Origin: Desulfovibrio sp. JC022
Lineage (GTDB): Bacteria; Desulfobacterota; Desulfovibrionia; Desulfovibrionales; Desulfovibrionaceae
DNA: 33,498 bases
Assembly: GCF_010470665.1 (NCBI RefSeq)
Contig: NZ_VOPZ01000005.1
Location: forward strand, 345,405 to 378,902
Reading direction: 5' to 3'
The stretch's first letter is position 1; every line of letters starts with the position of its first letter. Positions 23,907 to 32,810 of the stretch are shown in pieces. Below the pieces are notes generated by a model. The model worked only from the letters and a program-made list of their open reading frames with translations, did no database searches and was not told the DNA's origin. Made by a program: the position numbers and the translations under genes.

Positions 23907-26066
23907 ATGCGTCTATTCATAGCGGAGAAACGGGATGTGGCGGAAGCCATATCTCAAGCTCTTGGCGGTCCTTCCCGGCCCACCGGAGCGGCTTTCCATG
24001 TCAACGGTGACCGCATCACATGGCTCTGGGGTCATTTGCTGCGGCTTACTGATCCAGAAGAACACGATGATCGTTACAAGCTCTGGGATCTCAAAACACT
24101 GCCCATGAGATGGCCGGTCAGCTACGTCCCGGAGCAGAAACACGCCGCCCATCTGAAAAAAATCATCGAAATGGCCCATCAGGCTGACGAGCTGATCAAC
24201 GCAGGCGACCCGGACCCGGAAGGTCAACGGTTGGTGGATGAGGTCATCGAGTTTGCCGGATTAACGAGCAAGCCGACCAAACGACTCCTTATCAACGACA
24301 ACAACGGCCCGGCAATTCTGAAGGCTCTGAAAGTCATGGAAGACAACAGCAGGTTTCACGGGCTGTCCATGTCCGCGCTGGCCCGTGCAGTTTGCGACCA
24401 GCGAGTCGGCTACAACCTGACCCGCTGCTATTCCACCATGGCCCAGAAAAAGGGCTATCAGGGCGTTCTTTCCGTGGGCCGGGTCCAGACTCCCATTCTG
24501 GGATTGGTGGTTGCCCGTGACCGCGCCCATGAAGGCCACGAAAAGCAGGCTTACCACGTTGTCAAAGCCCGGATCGCGCTGGCGGATCAAGTCGTGGAAG
24601 CTGAGTTTGTTCCTGCAGCGGATGCGCCCGTGGACGACAAAGGACGGATCATTAATGCTGAATTTGCCAGCAAGATTGTGGGTGATATTCAGGGTAAAGC
24701 CGCAACAGTCCTTTCCGTACAGACCACTGAGCGCAAGAACGATCCGCCCCTGCCGTACAACCTGCTGGCCTTGCAGGCCGATGCCGCCGGACTCTGGAAT
24801 TACAAGCCCAAAAAGGTTTTGGAAATCACCCAGCGACTGCGCGACCAGCACAAAGCCATCACCTACAACCGCAGTGATTGCCGTTACCTCAACGACGAGC
24901 GACACGCCGAGGCTGCGGAACTCTTGTTGTCCCTGACTCCGGCCTTCGGGGACATGGCCGAATACGCCACACCCAAAATCAAATCCAAGGTTTTCAACTC
25001 AAAGAAAGTCACCGCGCACCCTGCCATCATCCCGACCATGAATGTGCCGGAACTGGACAAACTCACGCAGGATGAACGGCGCATTTATGAGCTGATCGCC
25101 AAGCTTTACATCGCCCAGTTCTATCCCCCGGCGGATTTTGTAAGCACCAAGGTCGAACTGGAAATTGCCGGTCATACTTTCAGGGCTGAAGGAAGGATCA
25201 ACAGTTCACCGGGCTGGAGGTTGCTGGATGAGCTGGCCCTCAAGGAATACGAGAAAGCTGAACGGCAACGGGATTTGTACCGGCTTCAGCAGGGGGATTC
25301 AGGCCCACTGGAATCCGCCGAATCCGCGCAGGCTTTCACCAAGCCCCCGGCACGCTACACCATGAAAACCTTACTCAAGGACCTGACCTCAGTCGCCAAA
25401 TACGTGACCGACCCAGCAATCAAGAAACTGCTCTTGGACAAGGACAGCGACAAGCAGGACGAAGCTGGCGGGATCGGCACCCCGGCTACCCGCGACACGC
25501 ATATCGACACCCTCTTCAGGCGCGGCTTTCTGGGTGAGGACGGCAAGAAAGTCATCAGCACCGAGCTGGGCCGCAATTTCCACGATGCCCTGCCGGAATT
25601 TGCTGTGAAACCTGACATGACCGCGCTCTGGCATGAGAAACAAAAGCAGATTGAAGACGGAGAGCTGAACCACCTCAAATTCATTGAGGAAGTGGAGAGT
25701 TCGGTCGCTAGGGAAATTGAGCGCGTTAAACGCGAAGGGCTAAACATCAGGGTTCAAGGGGTGCAATGCCCAAAATGCAAAAACGGAATTCTGCGGTCCC
25801 GCAAAGGCAAGACAAAATTCTGGGGCTGCTCCAACTACCCCGACTGCAAAGCAACCTTCCCCGATAAGTCCGGTAAGCCGGATCTCACGGCCAAACCTGC
25901 GCAGAAGCTGGAACCGTCCACGAAACACAAATGCCCGGAATGCGGCAAGGGCCTGATCCGCAGACCGGCCAAGCGCAAAGGGTTGTTCTGGTGGGGTTGC
26001 AGCGGCTTCCCGGACTGCAAATTCCGCTGTTTTGACGAGAAAGGAAAACCGAAACTTGAAAACTAA
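23907..26066 (+). CDS. traE: TraE-type DNA topoisomerase III
   Basis: A 719-residue type IA topoisomerase. The N-terminal Toprim domain starts at residue 1 (RLFIAEKRDVAEAI) and has the acidic DPDPEGQRLVDE motif. SVGRVQTPILGLV is the conserved strand-binding region. The catalytic Tyr is Tyr320 in TYNRSDCRYL. Two C-terminal Cys4 zinc ribbons follow (CPKC...CSNYPDC and CPEC...CSGFPDC). TopB-like enzymes on IncP-type plasmids are called TraE and probably resolve intertwined DNA during transfer or replication. An AAAGGAC site precedes the ATG. Confidence 0.93.
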   Translation: MRLFIAEKRDVAEAISQALGGPSRPTGAAFHVNGDRITWLWGHLLRLTDPEEHDDRYKLWDLKTLPMRWPVSYVPEQKHAAHLKKIIEMAHQADELINAGDPDPEGQRLVDEVIEFAGLTSKPTKRLLINDNNGPAILKALKVMEDNSRFHGLSMSALARAVCDQRVGYNLTRCYSTMAQKKGYQGVLSVGRVQTPILGLVVARDRAHEGHEKQAYHVVKARIALADQVVEAEFVPAADAPVDDKGRIINAEFASKIVGDIQGKAATVLSVQTTERKNDPPLPYNLLALQADAAGLWNYKPKKVLEITQRLRDQHKAITYNRSDCRYLNDERHAEAAELLLSLTPAFGDMAEYATPKIKSKVFNSKKVTAHPAIIPTMNVPELDKLTQDERRIYELIAKLYIAQFYPPADFVSTKVELEIAGHTFRAEGRINSSPGWRLLDELALKEYEKAERQRDLYRLQQGDSGPLESAESAQAFTKPPARYTMKTLLKDLTSVAKYVTDPAIKKLLLDKDSDKQDEAGGIGTPATRDTHIDTLFRRGFLGEDGKKVISTELGRNFHDALPEFAVKPDMTALWHEKQKQIEDGELNHLKFIEEVESSVAREIERVKREGLNIRVQGVQCPKCKNGILRSRKGKTKFWGCSNYPDCKATFPDKSGKPDLTAKPAQKLEPSTKHKCPECGKGLIRRPAKRKGLFWWGCSGFPDCKFRCFDEKGKPKLEN

Positions 26067-26080
26067 ACCAAGGAGAAAAA

Positions 26081-26275
26081 ATGCACACAAACAATGAAAT
26101 CAAAAAACACATGGACGCACAGGCCCGGCAGATTGATCGGGAACTGAGCGAAAACCCCGGCACGGCCATGGAAGTGGATCAGGAGCTGGCCGACCACATG
26201 GGTGCTTTTGAAGAAGACGCGCTCAGCCTTGAAGATGCAGAAGATGCTTCCTTTGATCCTTTTGAGGAGGCATAG
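26081..26275 (+). CDS. Small acidic protein of unknown function
   Basis: A 64-residue protein with a strong AAGGAG site and short spacing to both neighbours, so it is probably expressed. The N-terminal half is helical and mixed-charge (QARQIDRELSENP); the C-terminal half is strongly acidic (Glu/Asp about every second residue). No Cys, no signal and no membrane helix. I do not recognise the family. Its position between the topoisomerase and the TraC-like protein, and its acidity, would suit a partner or DNA-mimic-type protein, but that is speculation. Confidence 0.7.
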   Translation: MHTNNEIKKHMDAQARQIDRELSENPGTAMEVDQELADHMGAFEEDALSLEDAEDASFDPFEEA

Positions 26276-26277
26276 AC

Positions 26278-28593
26278 ATGGCTAAAGAAAAAACTCCCTA
26301 CTATCAGCGGTTTGCTGAAGAAATCATCGAGAAACTGAAGGACGGCACAGCCCCGTGGATCAAGCCTTGGAAGCCCGGAGAATATCAACCCGCCTTCAAT
26401 CCGGTTTCCGGCACGGTATACCGTGGAATCAACCAGCTCATGCTCGGTTTGGATGATCTGAATGATCCCAGATTCCTGACCTACCGGCAGGCGGAATCCA
26501 AAGGCTGGCAGGTCCGCAAGGGTTCAAAGTCCCGGTCCATTGTTTTCTGGCAGATGTCCCGCCAGATCGCGCTCAAGGATGATGAAGACAAGAACCTTCT
26601 GGATGAGGACGGCAACGCCCAGACGCAGACGGTCATGCTCGCGAAGCCGATTATCCGCTTTTCCAGTGTCTTCCACGCCAGCCAGATTGACGGCATCCCG
26701 GAATGGGATGGCCGGGAAATCACATGGAACCCGGATGAGCGGGCCGAAGTCATCCTCCAGAACTCCGGGGCCAGCATCACCCATGACCAGCGCAACAAGG
26801 CATTTTACAGGCCGTCCTCAGATGAGATTCATCTGCCGCCGCACGCGGCCTTTGGCAACTCTGACCAGTATTATAGCACAGCTCTGCATGAGCTGGGACA
26901 CTGGACCGGCCATGAATCGCGCCTCGACCGGGAATTCGGACCTTTCGGTTCCGAGATTTACGCCAAAGAGGAACTGCGTGCCGAGATCGCAAGCTGGATG
27001 ATCAGCGCGGAACTCGGCCTCAGTCACGATCCCGGCCAGCATCTCAGCTACGTTGATAACTGGGTCAAAGTGCTTGAGGAAGATCCCTTTGAAATTATCC
27101 GGGCCTGCCAGAGCGCGGAAAAAATCAAAGATTACACACTGGATTTTGAGAAGGAGCGCAGCCAGCAAAGGACAAAAGAAGAAGGTGTATCCATCTCCGC
27201 TTCAGACAAAGCCAAACTTGAGCTGCGGGAATCAATGTACGGACTCCCGGAAAATGGTAAGACCTATCTTAAAGTGCCGTTCTCCGAAAAAAATGAAGCC
27301 AAAAAGCTTGGAGCCAAGTGGGATAAGGACAAAAAGATGTGGTTCGCCCCCGAAGGCACCGACCTTGACCAGCTCGCCCGCTGGATGCCTAACGCACAGA
27401 CTCAAGAGCCAGCCATCAAACCTGAACAGCAGAACGAGAACACCGTGAAAAATATAGCAACGGAAAAGACTTACCTGAACGTGCCGTATAAACAGAAATG
27501 GCTGGCGAAAAAGCACGGAGCACGCTGGGATAAATCAGCAAAGCTCTGGTTCGCGCCCACCGGAACCGATCTCGGCCCGTTGGCCGAATGGCTGCCGAAA
27601 GAGAAGGTCATCGCCCCTGAAACAAACGCAGTTCAGGAATTTGCCAAGGCCATACAGGAAGCCGGACTTGATCTTCAGGGCCAGATGCCGGTCATGGACG
27701 GAACCCTGCACCGCGTGCCGGTCATAGACGGCAAACCCAATTCCAAGGACGGCGCATACAAAGGCTTTCTTGACGGCCATCCCGCCGGATTCATTCAGAA
27801 CCATAAAACCGGCCTGAAAATGAACTGGAAGGCCGAAGGAACCGAGCTGACCGAAGAACAGAAAGCCCAGCTCAAAGCACAGGCTGCCCAGAAAAAGCTT
27901 GAACGCGAAAAGGCCATCGCCGAACAGCGTGAAAAAGCCTCAAAACGTTCCTACGCCAAGTGGACCAACGCCCAATGGGCCACCAAACAACAGGAATACC
28001 TGCGCAAGAAAGGAGTTCCCAACTACGCGGTGAAGGTAAACGAACGCGGGGATCTGCTCGTACCGGGCCGTGACGTTGAAGGCCATATACACACCCTGCA
28101 AATCATAACCCCGGATGGCAAGCTATTCGAAAAAGGCGGCTTGAAAGCAGGCATGTTCCACACCATCGACCCCGGCGAAAAGATCGCCAAAGGCGGTCCG
28201 ATCCTTGTTGCCGAAGGATATGCCACAGCAGCTAGCGCACACATGGCAAGCAATATGCCCACAGTCGCAGCGTTCGACGCTTCCAACCTAGAGCCGGTCG
28301 CCAAGGCCCTAAAAACCAAATACCCCAAAAGCACCATAGTGCTGGTCAGCGACAACGATCATCACCTCAAAAACAATGTCGGGGTAGAAAAGGCTGAGGC
28401 CGCAGCCAAAGCAGTAGGTGGTTTGCTGGTAACACCCAAATTCAGCGAGGCAGAAAAGTCGCAAGGCTTATCCGACTTCAACGATCTGCAGCAGTCTCGC
28501 GGAATCGGCGAAGTACAGAAGCAGTTCTCACAGACCATCAAGATGGCAAAATCCATGAAGACCGGGGAATTGCCGTTGGCTATGGCAATATAA
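26278..28593 (+). CDS. traC: TraC-like ArdC/Toprim protein
   Basis: A 771-residue multidomain protein. Residues 1-130 form an ArdC N-terminal, ssDNA-binding-type domain (YYQRFAEEIIEKLKDGTAPW). Next is a zincin-like domain with HELGHWTGH (His204-Glu205...His208). Two DUF5710-type repeats follow at about 328-370 (KTYLKVPF...LGAKWDKDKKMWFAP) and 396-440. After a Lys/Glu/Gln-rich helix comes a Toprim-type domain with LVAEGYATAASA (Glu646) and VLVSDNDHH (Asp692, Asp694). RP4 TraC also joins an ArdC-like N-terminus to a primase. Toprim is the only primase part I can see here, so priming activity is not assured; protection of incoming DNA is the likeliest shared role. Confidence 0.85.
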   Translation: MAKEKTPYYQRFAEEIIEKLKDGTAPWIKPWKPGEYQPAFNPVSGTVYRGINQLMLGLDDLNDPRFLTYRQAESKGWQVRKGSKSRSIVFWQMSRQIALKDDEDKNLLDEDGNAQTQTVMLAKPIIRFSSVFHASQIDGIPEWDGREITWNPDERAEVILQNSGASITHDQRNKAFYRPSSDEIHLPPHAAFGNSDQYYSTALHELGHWTGHESRLDREFGPFGSEIYAKEELRAEIASWMISAELGLSHDPGQHLSYVDNWVKVLEEDPFEIIRACQSAEKIKDYTLDFEKERSQQRTKEEGVSISASDKAKLELRESMYGLPENGKTYLKVPFSEKNEAKKLGAKWDKDKKMWFAPEGTDLDQLARWMPNAQTQEPAIKPEQQNENTVKNIATEKTYLNVPYKQKWLAKKHGARWDKSAKLWFAPTGTDLGPLAEWLPKEKVIAPETNAVQEFAKAIQEAGLDLQGQMPVMDGTLHRVPVIDGKPNSKDGAYKGFLDGHPAGFIQNHKTGLKMNWKAEGTELTEEQKAQLKAQAAQKKLEREKAIAEQREKASKRSYAKWTNAQWATKQQEYLRKKGVPNYAVKVNERGDLLVPGRDVEGHIHTLQIITPDGKLFEKGGLKAGMFHTIDPGEKIAKGGPILVAEGYATAASAHMASNMPTVAAFDASNLEPVAKALKTKYPKSTIVLVSDNDHHLKNNVGVEKAEAAAKAVGGLLVTPKFSEAEKSQGLSDFNDLQQSRGIGEVQKQFSQTIKMAKSMKTGELPLAMAI

Positions 28594-28622
28594 GGATTAA
28601 ATAGATGGGCTCTGAGGGGGGA

Positions 28623-28686
28623 CCATCAAAAAGGAGAACCTCTTTTATTTCAAGAGGAAATGTCAAATCAAGTCGAAACTCTTACA
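28623..28686 (-). mobile_element. Orphan end of an IS481-family element
   Basis: These 64 bases are the inverted copy of the left end of the intact IS481-family element (29009-29072), matching at about 60 of 64 positions by eye and ending in the same TTACA. No transposase belongs to this copy, so it is a relic left by an earlier related insertion. It lies 29 bases after the traC-like gene. Together with the downstream copy it forms a large inverted repeat across about 450 bases. Confidence 0.75.
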
Positions 28687-28757
28687 GATTAAGAAACACT
28701 ACGGATATTCCATGCTCATTTGGCCTCGAATAGTTAGTTAGTCCTGAAAGAGCCGTT

Positions 28758-29008
28758 TCATAGACCATCAAAAATATACAGCAAGTCTCTGCCTTGAACT
28801 CCCAAATATGGTGACGAGTGAAAGAGAGCAAAAAACTCTCCCAACTGCCGCATCCATTTCTTGAAGTTGAACGCTGCACTTGCCATGAACAAATTTATAG
28901 CATCACCAGCCGCGCCTTTGAGGTAACATCGGGCCATTCTATGATCGTGTTTGAGATGGCCTATAATTGGTTCGATGGCGGCACGGCGACGAAAACGTTG
29001 CCGTGATT
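28758..29008 (-). pseudogene. IS5-type transposase, C-terminal part
   Basis: From the junction with the nested element the frame reads KSRQRFRRRAAIEPIIGHLKHDHRMARCYLKG, the catalytic-Glu region of IS5-type transposases, and ends at 28758. Upstream residues in the same open frame (29009-29135) come from the inserted element, not from this transposase. Joining it to the N-terminal part at 30222 across the duplication restores an unbroken frame (QKSR-QRFRRR), so the gene was intact until the IS481 element landed. It carries the third catalytic residue only and is inactive as it stands. Confidence 0.88.
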
Positions 29009-29037
29009 TGTAAGAGTTCCGACTTGATCTGACATTT

Positions 29038-29067
29038 CCTCTTGAAACAGAAGAGGTTCTCCTTTTT
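29038..29067 (+). terminator. Terminator-like hairpin at the left end of the IS481 element
   Basis: CCTCTT (29038-29043) and AAGAGG (29051-29056) make a 6-bp stem with a 7-base loop, followed by a T-rich run ending TTTTT at 29067. In the orphan copy at 28623-28686 the stem is kept while two of the four differences fall in the loop. It may protect the transposase from outside transcription; the stem is short, so strength is uncertain. Confidence 0.45.
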
Positions 29068-29121
29068 GATGGAATTGCTGAATCACCATCAAAACAGGGC
29101 ACCGCGCCCAAGGAGAACCAC

Positions 29122-30162
29122 ATGTCCAGTTTCAATCAAAACATCATAAAACACAAGATTGGTCTGCTGAATCTGGCGGAAGAACTCGGTAACGTATCCA
29201 AAGCTTGCAAGCTGATGGGATTTTCTCGGGATACTTTTTACCGCTATCATTCAGCCAAGGAAGAAGGCGGAGTCGAAGCTCTTTTTGACAAGTCCCGGCG
29301 TAAACCGAACCTGAAGAATCGGGTAGATCAAGCAATCGAAGATGCGGTTGTGGTTTACGCAACTGACTTTCCTGCTCATGGACAGACACGCGCAAGTAAC
29401 GAGCTAAGAAAATTGGGTGTTTTTGTTTCGCCTTCAGGAGTTAGGTCTATTTGGCTCCGGCACGATCTTCATAACTTCAAGCTTCGGTTGACTGCGCTGG
29501 AGAAGATTTCAGCTGAGCAAGGAGTCGTGCTCACCGAGGCGCAGGTTCAGGCCCTTGAGAAGAAAAAGGACGATGATTTGGCCTGTGGTGAAATCGAAAC
29601 TGCCCATCCTGGCTATCTTGGTAGTCAGGACACTTTCTATGTCGGCACGATTAAAGGCGTCGGGCGGATCTACCAGCAGACCTTTGTGGACACCTATTCC
29701 AAATGGGCAGCCGCTAAGCTCTATACGACCAAAACTCCGATCACAGCAGCTGATATGCTCAACGATAAGGTTCTTCCTTTCTTCGCGGAGCAGGAAATGG
29801 GCATTTTACGCATGCTGACCGATAGAGGCACCGAGTATTGCGGATGCGTCGAGAAACACGATTACGAGCTATTTCTTGGCGTTTGCGGCATCGAGCACAC
29901 AAAGACCAAGGCACGTCATCCGCAAACAAACGGAATTTGCGAACGCTTCCATAAAACAATTCTGGATGAGTTTTACAGGGTCACATTCAGACGCAAGATC
30001 TACACTTCATTGGAAGAATTGCAGACGGATCTCGATATCTGGATTGATGAATACAACACGCAACGATCTCATCAGGGAAAAATGTGTTGCGGTCGAACAC
30101 CACTGGCAACTATGCTGGATGGAAAAGAACTCTGGAACGATAAGGTTCTGAGTTTAAACTAA
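29122..30162 (+). CDS. IS481-family transposase
   Basis: A 346-residue transposase with an N-terminal helix-turn-helix (GNVSKACKLMGFSRDTFYRY), a second DNA-binding region, and an rve-type DDE catalytic core. The triad is Asp in TFVDTYSKWAA, Asp in LTDRGTEYCG, and Glu in HPQTNGICERFHKT. The C-terminal YNTQRSHQGKMCCGRTPL segment is typical of the IS481/IS3-related group. AAGGAG lies just upstream of the ATG. The gene fills the element, has no stop or shift, and should be functional. Confidence 0.92.
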   Translation: MSSFNQNIIKHKIGLLNLAEELGNVSKACKLMGFSRDTFYRYHSAKEEGGVEALFDKSRRKPNLKNRVDQAIEDAVVVYATDFPAHGQTRASNELRKLGVFVSPSGVRSIWLRHDLHNFKLRLTALEKISAEQGVVLTEAQVQALEKKKDDDLACGEIETAHPGYLGSQDTFYVGTIKGVGRIYQQTFVDTYSKWAAAKLYTTKTPITAADMLNDKVLPFFAEQEMGILRMLTDRGTEYCGCVEKHDYELFLGVCGIEHTKTKARHPQTNGICERFHKTILDEFYRVTFRRKIYTSLEELQTDLDIWIDEYNTQRSHQGKMCCGRTPLATMLDGKELWNDKVLSLN

Positions 30163-30221
30163 ACTGACAATTTCGGTCCCATCAAAAAGGCGGACTGTCA
30201 GATCAAGTATGAACCACTACA

Positions 30222-31336
30222 CGTGATTTCTGCCGTTGATACTGTGAGTCACTTTTCTTGGGCCGACCCGGAATCAATATTTGTACGTCGCCAACCTGCT
30301 TCAAGCCTCTGTAACCCCGGTCGCAGATTGCTACCGATGGACAGGTTCCAGTAATCGTCCAGCACTGCGTCAGCACTTGGGGCAGCGTGTGTCCATCATA
30401 AATGTTTTTATCGAAACTCATGGCGCCGACAATTATACCGGTATTTTTCGTCACGATGACTGAAGCCTTGCGCCCAAACTCGTATTGTTTATGCGCCTTG
30501 CCTTTGGAGATGCACAGCACATCCGGCTCATGCAGGCTGTAGACTTTATCCTTGTCGCTGCGCTTTTGATTTCTGACGCGTTCGAACAAATCAAGCTGCT
30601 TCTGATAACGCTTCAGAGCCTCGGCTGGCAGCTTGCGCTGAAGTTCACGAATCAAGGCTCCAGCCATGGTCCGCATCTTCTTTGCCTTTTTGACCATCTT
30701 CATTCGTTCCAAACGAAGCTTGGGTAGCGTCCTCCTGAAGCTGCGGCGCAACTTGATCTTCTCTCGATCTGCGATCTTGCGGCAGATTTTGATGATTTTT
30801 TCAAAAAGTTTCAGGTCAGTAGGAAAAGTTATATTCTTTTCCTGCACTGTGGTGTCCACCGTCACCTCGCGCTCCATGACATCATCGCCGTGCAACTTCA
30901 CTGAAATTTCAAAGATCAAACGAGCACCGTTTTCACCGATACGTTTACGGAAATAAACCAAATCCGTTGGGTCGCACGGCAGACTCCACTGAAACTCGGT
31001 CATGCTGCAGAATGCCTGAGAATACGGGTTCTGCGTCCATGCTTCTACAACCCGTTCGTCACTCAGGTTATCCAGCTGCTTGAGCAACATCAAACCGACC
31101 ATTAAACTCGTGGGCTTGGCCGGACGACCATTGACGCTGTAAAGTCCTGCAAACTCCTCTTCAAAGCGACTCCACGGAATCTCCGACGCGAGCCGAAGAA
31201 GTGGATGATTCGGATGAGTTGATCCAGAAGATCTGGATAGAGGAAAATTCCCTGCGGTTGCTTCTTCGGTTTTGCCTTCATTTTTGCCCGCCTTATGCTG
31301 CATCAATTCGACCGGATTTTCGTAGGAAAACAACAT
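30222..31336 (-). pseudogene. IS5-type transposase, N-terminal part
   Basis: Reading on the minus strand from the ATG at 31336, about 370 residues remain before the nested element; the frame then runs six codons into that element and stops at 30203. The N-terminal InsH-like domain is NGRPAKPTSLMVGLMLLKQLDNLSDERVV. Catalytic Asp residues lie in VDTTVQEKNITFPTD and AICDRGYRG. A basic helical insertion (about 190-270) separates them. The third catalytic residue lies in the fragment at 28758-29008. Without it the product is inactive, but it could still bind the element's ends. Confidence 0.88.
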
Positions 31337-31538
31337 TTACTGGACGAAAACACTACAGCACCTGGAGGCATTTGTTAATTTATTTCAGGCTGTTGTGCGC
31401 TTTTCAGAACTAACTAATTAAAGAAAAAACCTTGACCATTCATAGATTATTAAGCAAAAGTATTTTCAATTGCGGGTAATTATTCCTCTTACAAATTAAA
31501 CAAGTTAAATTACCATAACAGCCAACCCCTCAAGACAA

Positions 31539-32621
31539 ATGAATTCTAAAACATGCATTCTCTATGACTTCCTTTACTGTATGGGTGGCGCAGAAAAAAC
31601 AACTTTAGTAATGCAGGAAGCTTTCCCGAATTCAAAAATTTGCGTCGATTTCTTCAATAGAAATAGTTTCAAAAAACTAGGCGAAACTGACATTATTGAA
31701 TTAGGTAAGCCAAGCACTTGCCAGCCTTTGAATGCAATAAAAGGGATACAAAATTTCAAAAGAAAAACCGGCTTCCTGAAAGATTACGACCTTGTTATTT
31801 ATAGTGGGTCATACGCTCCCTGTGCGGTACAGAATCAGGTAAAAGGTAAAAAAGTTCTATACTGTCACACAATTCCGCGTTTTGCGTATGATCTCTACAG
31901 CCACTATTTCGAAAATATTCCGCGTGCAGCACGTTCTATTTTCAAAATGCTTGTTGCGTATGTCAGGAAAAACTATGAGCGTGCATTTTCAGAAATGGAC
32001 CTCGTAATCGCCAATTCACAAAATGTACGGAGCAGAATTCAAAAATATCTCAACGCCGATGCAATCGTAATAAATCCTCCGGTCGACACCTCGGCTTTCA
32101 AATGGCTTGGTCAACAGGATTACTACCTCTCCACAGCAAGACTGGAAAAATACAAACGCGTGGACCTCATTGTGACGGCATTTAAAAAAATGCCTGACAA
32201 AAAACTGATAGTGACTTCAGGTGGCTCGGAATTAAAGAATCTGCAAAAACTGGCAGGCAATGCCCCCAACATATCTTTCACCGACTGGATAGATCACGAA
32301 GAGCTTATCAGACTTATGGGCAATGCCATTGCAACTATCTATATGCCTAAAGATGAAGATTTTGGAATGAGTCCTGTGGAATCTATGGCAGCGGGAAAGC
32401 CGGTAATTGGGGTTAATGAAGGTGGGGTCATGGAGACTGTTATGGATGGCGAGACTGGTATATTCGTTAAAACTGAGGTTAGAGATATTGTGCGGGGGGT
32501 TGGCAAGCTGTCCCCCCAAAAGGCTTTAAATGTCAAAGAGACTTGCAAGAAGAGGGCTGACGAATTTAATACTGATAATTTTTTAGTTAATCTAAAAAAA
32601 CACATTAATCAGAACAACTGA
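31539..32621 (+). CDS. GT4-family glycosyltransferase
   Basis: A 360-residue glycosyltransferase with the GT-B fold. The N-terminal acceptor domain includes YDFLYCMGGAEK and LVIANSQNVRSRIQKY. The C-terminal nucleotide-sugar domain has the TARLEKYKRVDLIV motif and the signature EDFGMSPVESMAAGKPVIG, where the spaced Glu residues form the family's EX7E motif. Close in style to mannosyltransferases of O-antigen or capsule synthesis, though the sugar cannot be told. It is much richer in A and T than the transfer genes and lies between insertion sequences, so it looks like separately acquired surface-polysaccharide cargo. The gene is full length. Confidence 0.88.
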   Translation: MNSKTCILYDFLYCMGGAEKTTLVMQEAFPNSKICVDFFNRNSFKKLGETDIIELGKPSTCQPLNAIKGIQNFKRKTGFLKDYDLVIYSGSYAPCAVQNQVKGKKVLYCHTIPRFAYDLYSHYFENIPRAARSIFKMLVAYVRKNYERAFSEMDLVIANSQNVRSRIQKYLNADAIVINPPVDTSAFKWLGQQDYYLSTARLEKYKRVDLIVTAFKKMPDKKLIVTSGGSELKNLQKLAGNAPNISFTDWIDHEELIRLMGNAIATIYMPKDEDFGMSPVESMAAGKPVIGVNEGGVMETVMDGETGIFVKTEVRDIVRGVGKLSPQKALNVKETCKKRADEFNTDNFLVNLKKHINQNN

Positions 32622-32628
32622 GGACGTG

Positions 32629-32718
32629 ATGCCACATGAATCGCTCGGAGACATGACTCCAGTCGAATATGTCCAAACTCATTCACCCCAAGAAAACTCT
32701 ACTTACGGGTGGCACTAA
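32629..32718 (+). pseudogene. IS3-family transposase C-terminal remnant
   Basis: A 29-codon frame ending at a TAA reads MPHESLGDMTPVEYVQTHSP, which matches the last part of IS3-family OrfB proteins (usually RPHESLGxMTPVEY). Everything upstream is missing; the remnant begins a few bases after the glycosyltransferase stop. The following ~50 bases hold GGGGAGG and CCTTCCCC in imperfect inverted order and then a T-run, perhaps the old element's end. Confidence 0.7.
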
Positions 32719-32810
32719 CTTGGGGAGGTTTGCGCCTTCCCCCATCCCTTGGACCACTAATCGGCCTTTTTAAAGTGGAATCCGCCATCCCGGTTTGGTC
32801 TGGTTGGCAG

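Larger units (their letters stand above)
29009..30221 (+). mobile_element. Intact IS481-family insertion sequence
   Basis: A 1213-bp element. Its 26-bp terminal repeats (29009-29034 and 30196-30221) start TGTA, share the inner core ACTTGATCTGACA, and match at 21 of 26 positions. It is flanked by 7-bp direct repeats CGTGATT at 29002-29008 and 30222-30228, the target duplication (one T is ambiguous). It encodes one transposase. CCATCAAAAAGG recurs, inverted, just inside each end and may be a transposase-binding site. The insertion splits an IS5-type transposase gene. Intact ends and gene suggest it is recent and potentially active. Confidence 0.9.
28731..31420 (-). mobile_element. IS5-type insertion sequence, interrupted by an IS481-family element
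   Basis: The terminal inverted repeats are 28731-28750 and 31401-31420, about 17 of 20 identical, sharing TTAGTTAGT-Y-CTGAAA. Removing the nested element and one 7-bp duplication leaves about 1470 bp with a single transposase on the minus strand. The transposase has the DDE signature of the IS4/IS5 superfamily with an InsH-type N-terminal domain; IS1182 is an alternative family name. Its exact outer edge and target duplication could not be fixed because the flanks are AT-rich and repetitive (TAGTTA against TAATTA). Confidence 0.8.

Noticed and set aside
28818-29006. Plus-strand 62-residue frame within the IS5-type element.
   Set aside because: It is antisense to the transposase C-terminal coding region and has no family features.
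31432-31498. Promoter for the glycosyltransferase (TTGACC at 31432, TTGCGG at 31470).
   Set aside because: No matching -10 box at proper spacing; the region is simply AT-rich.
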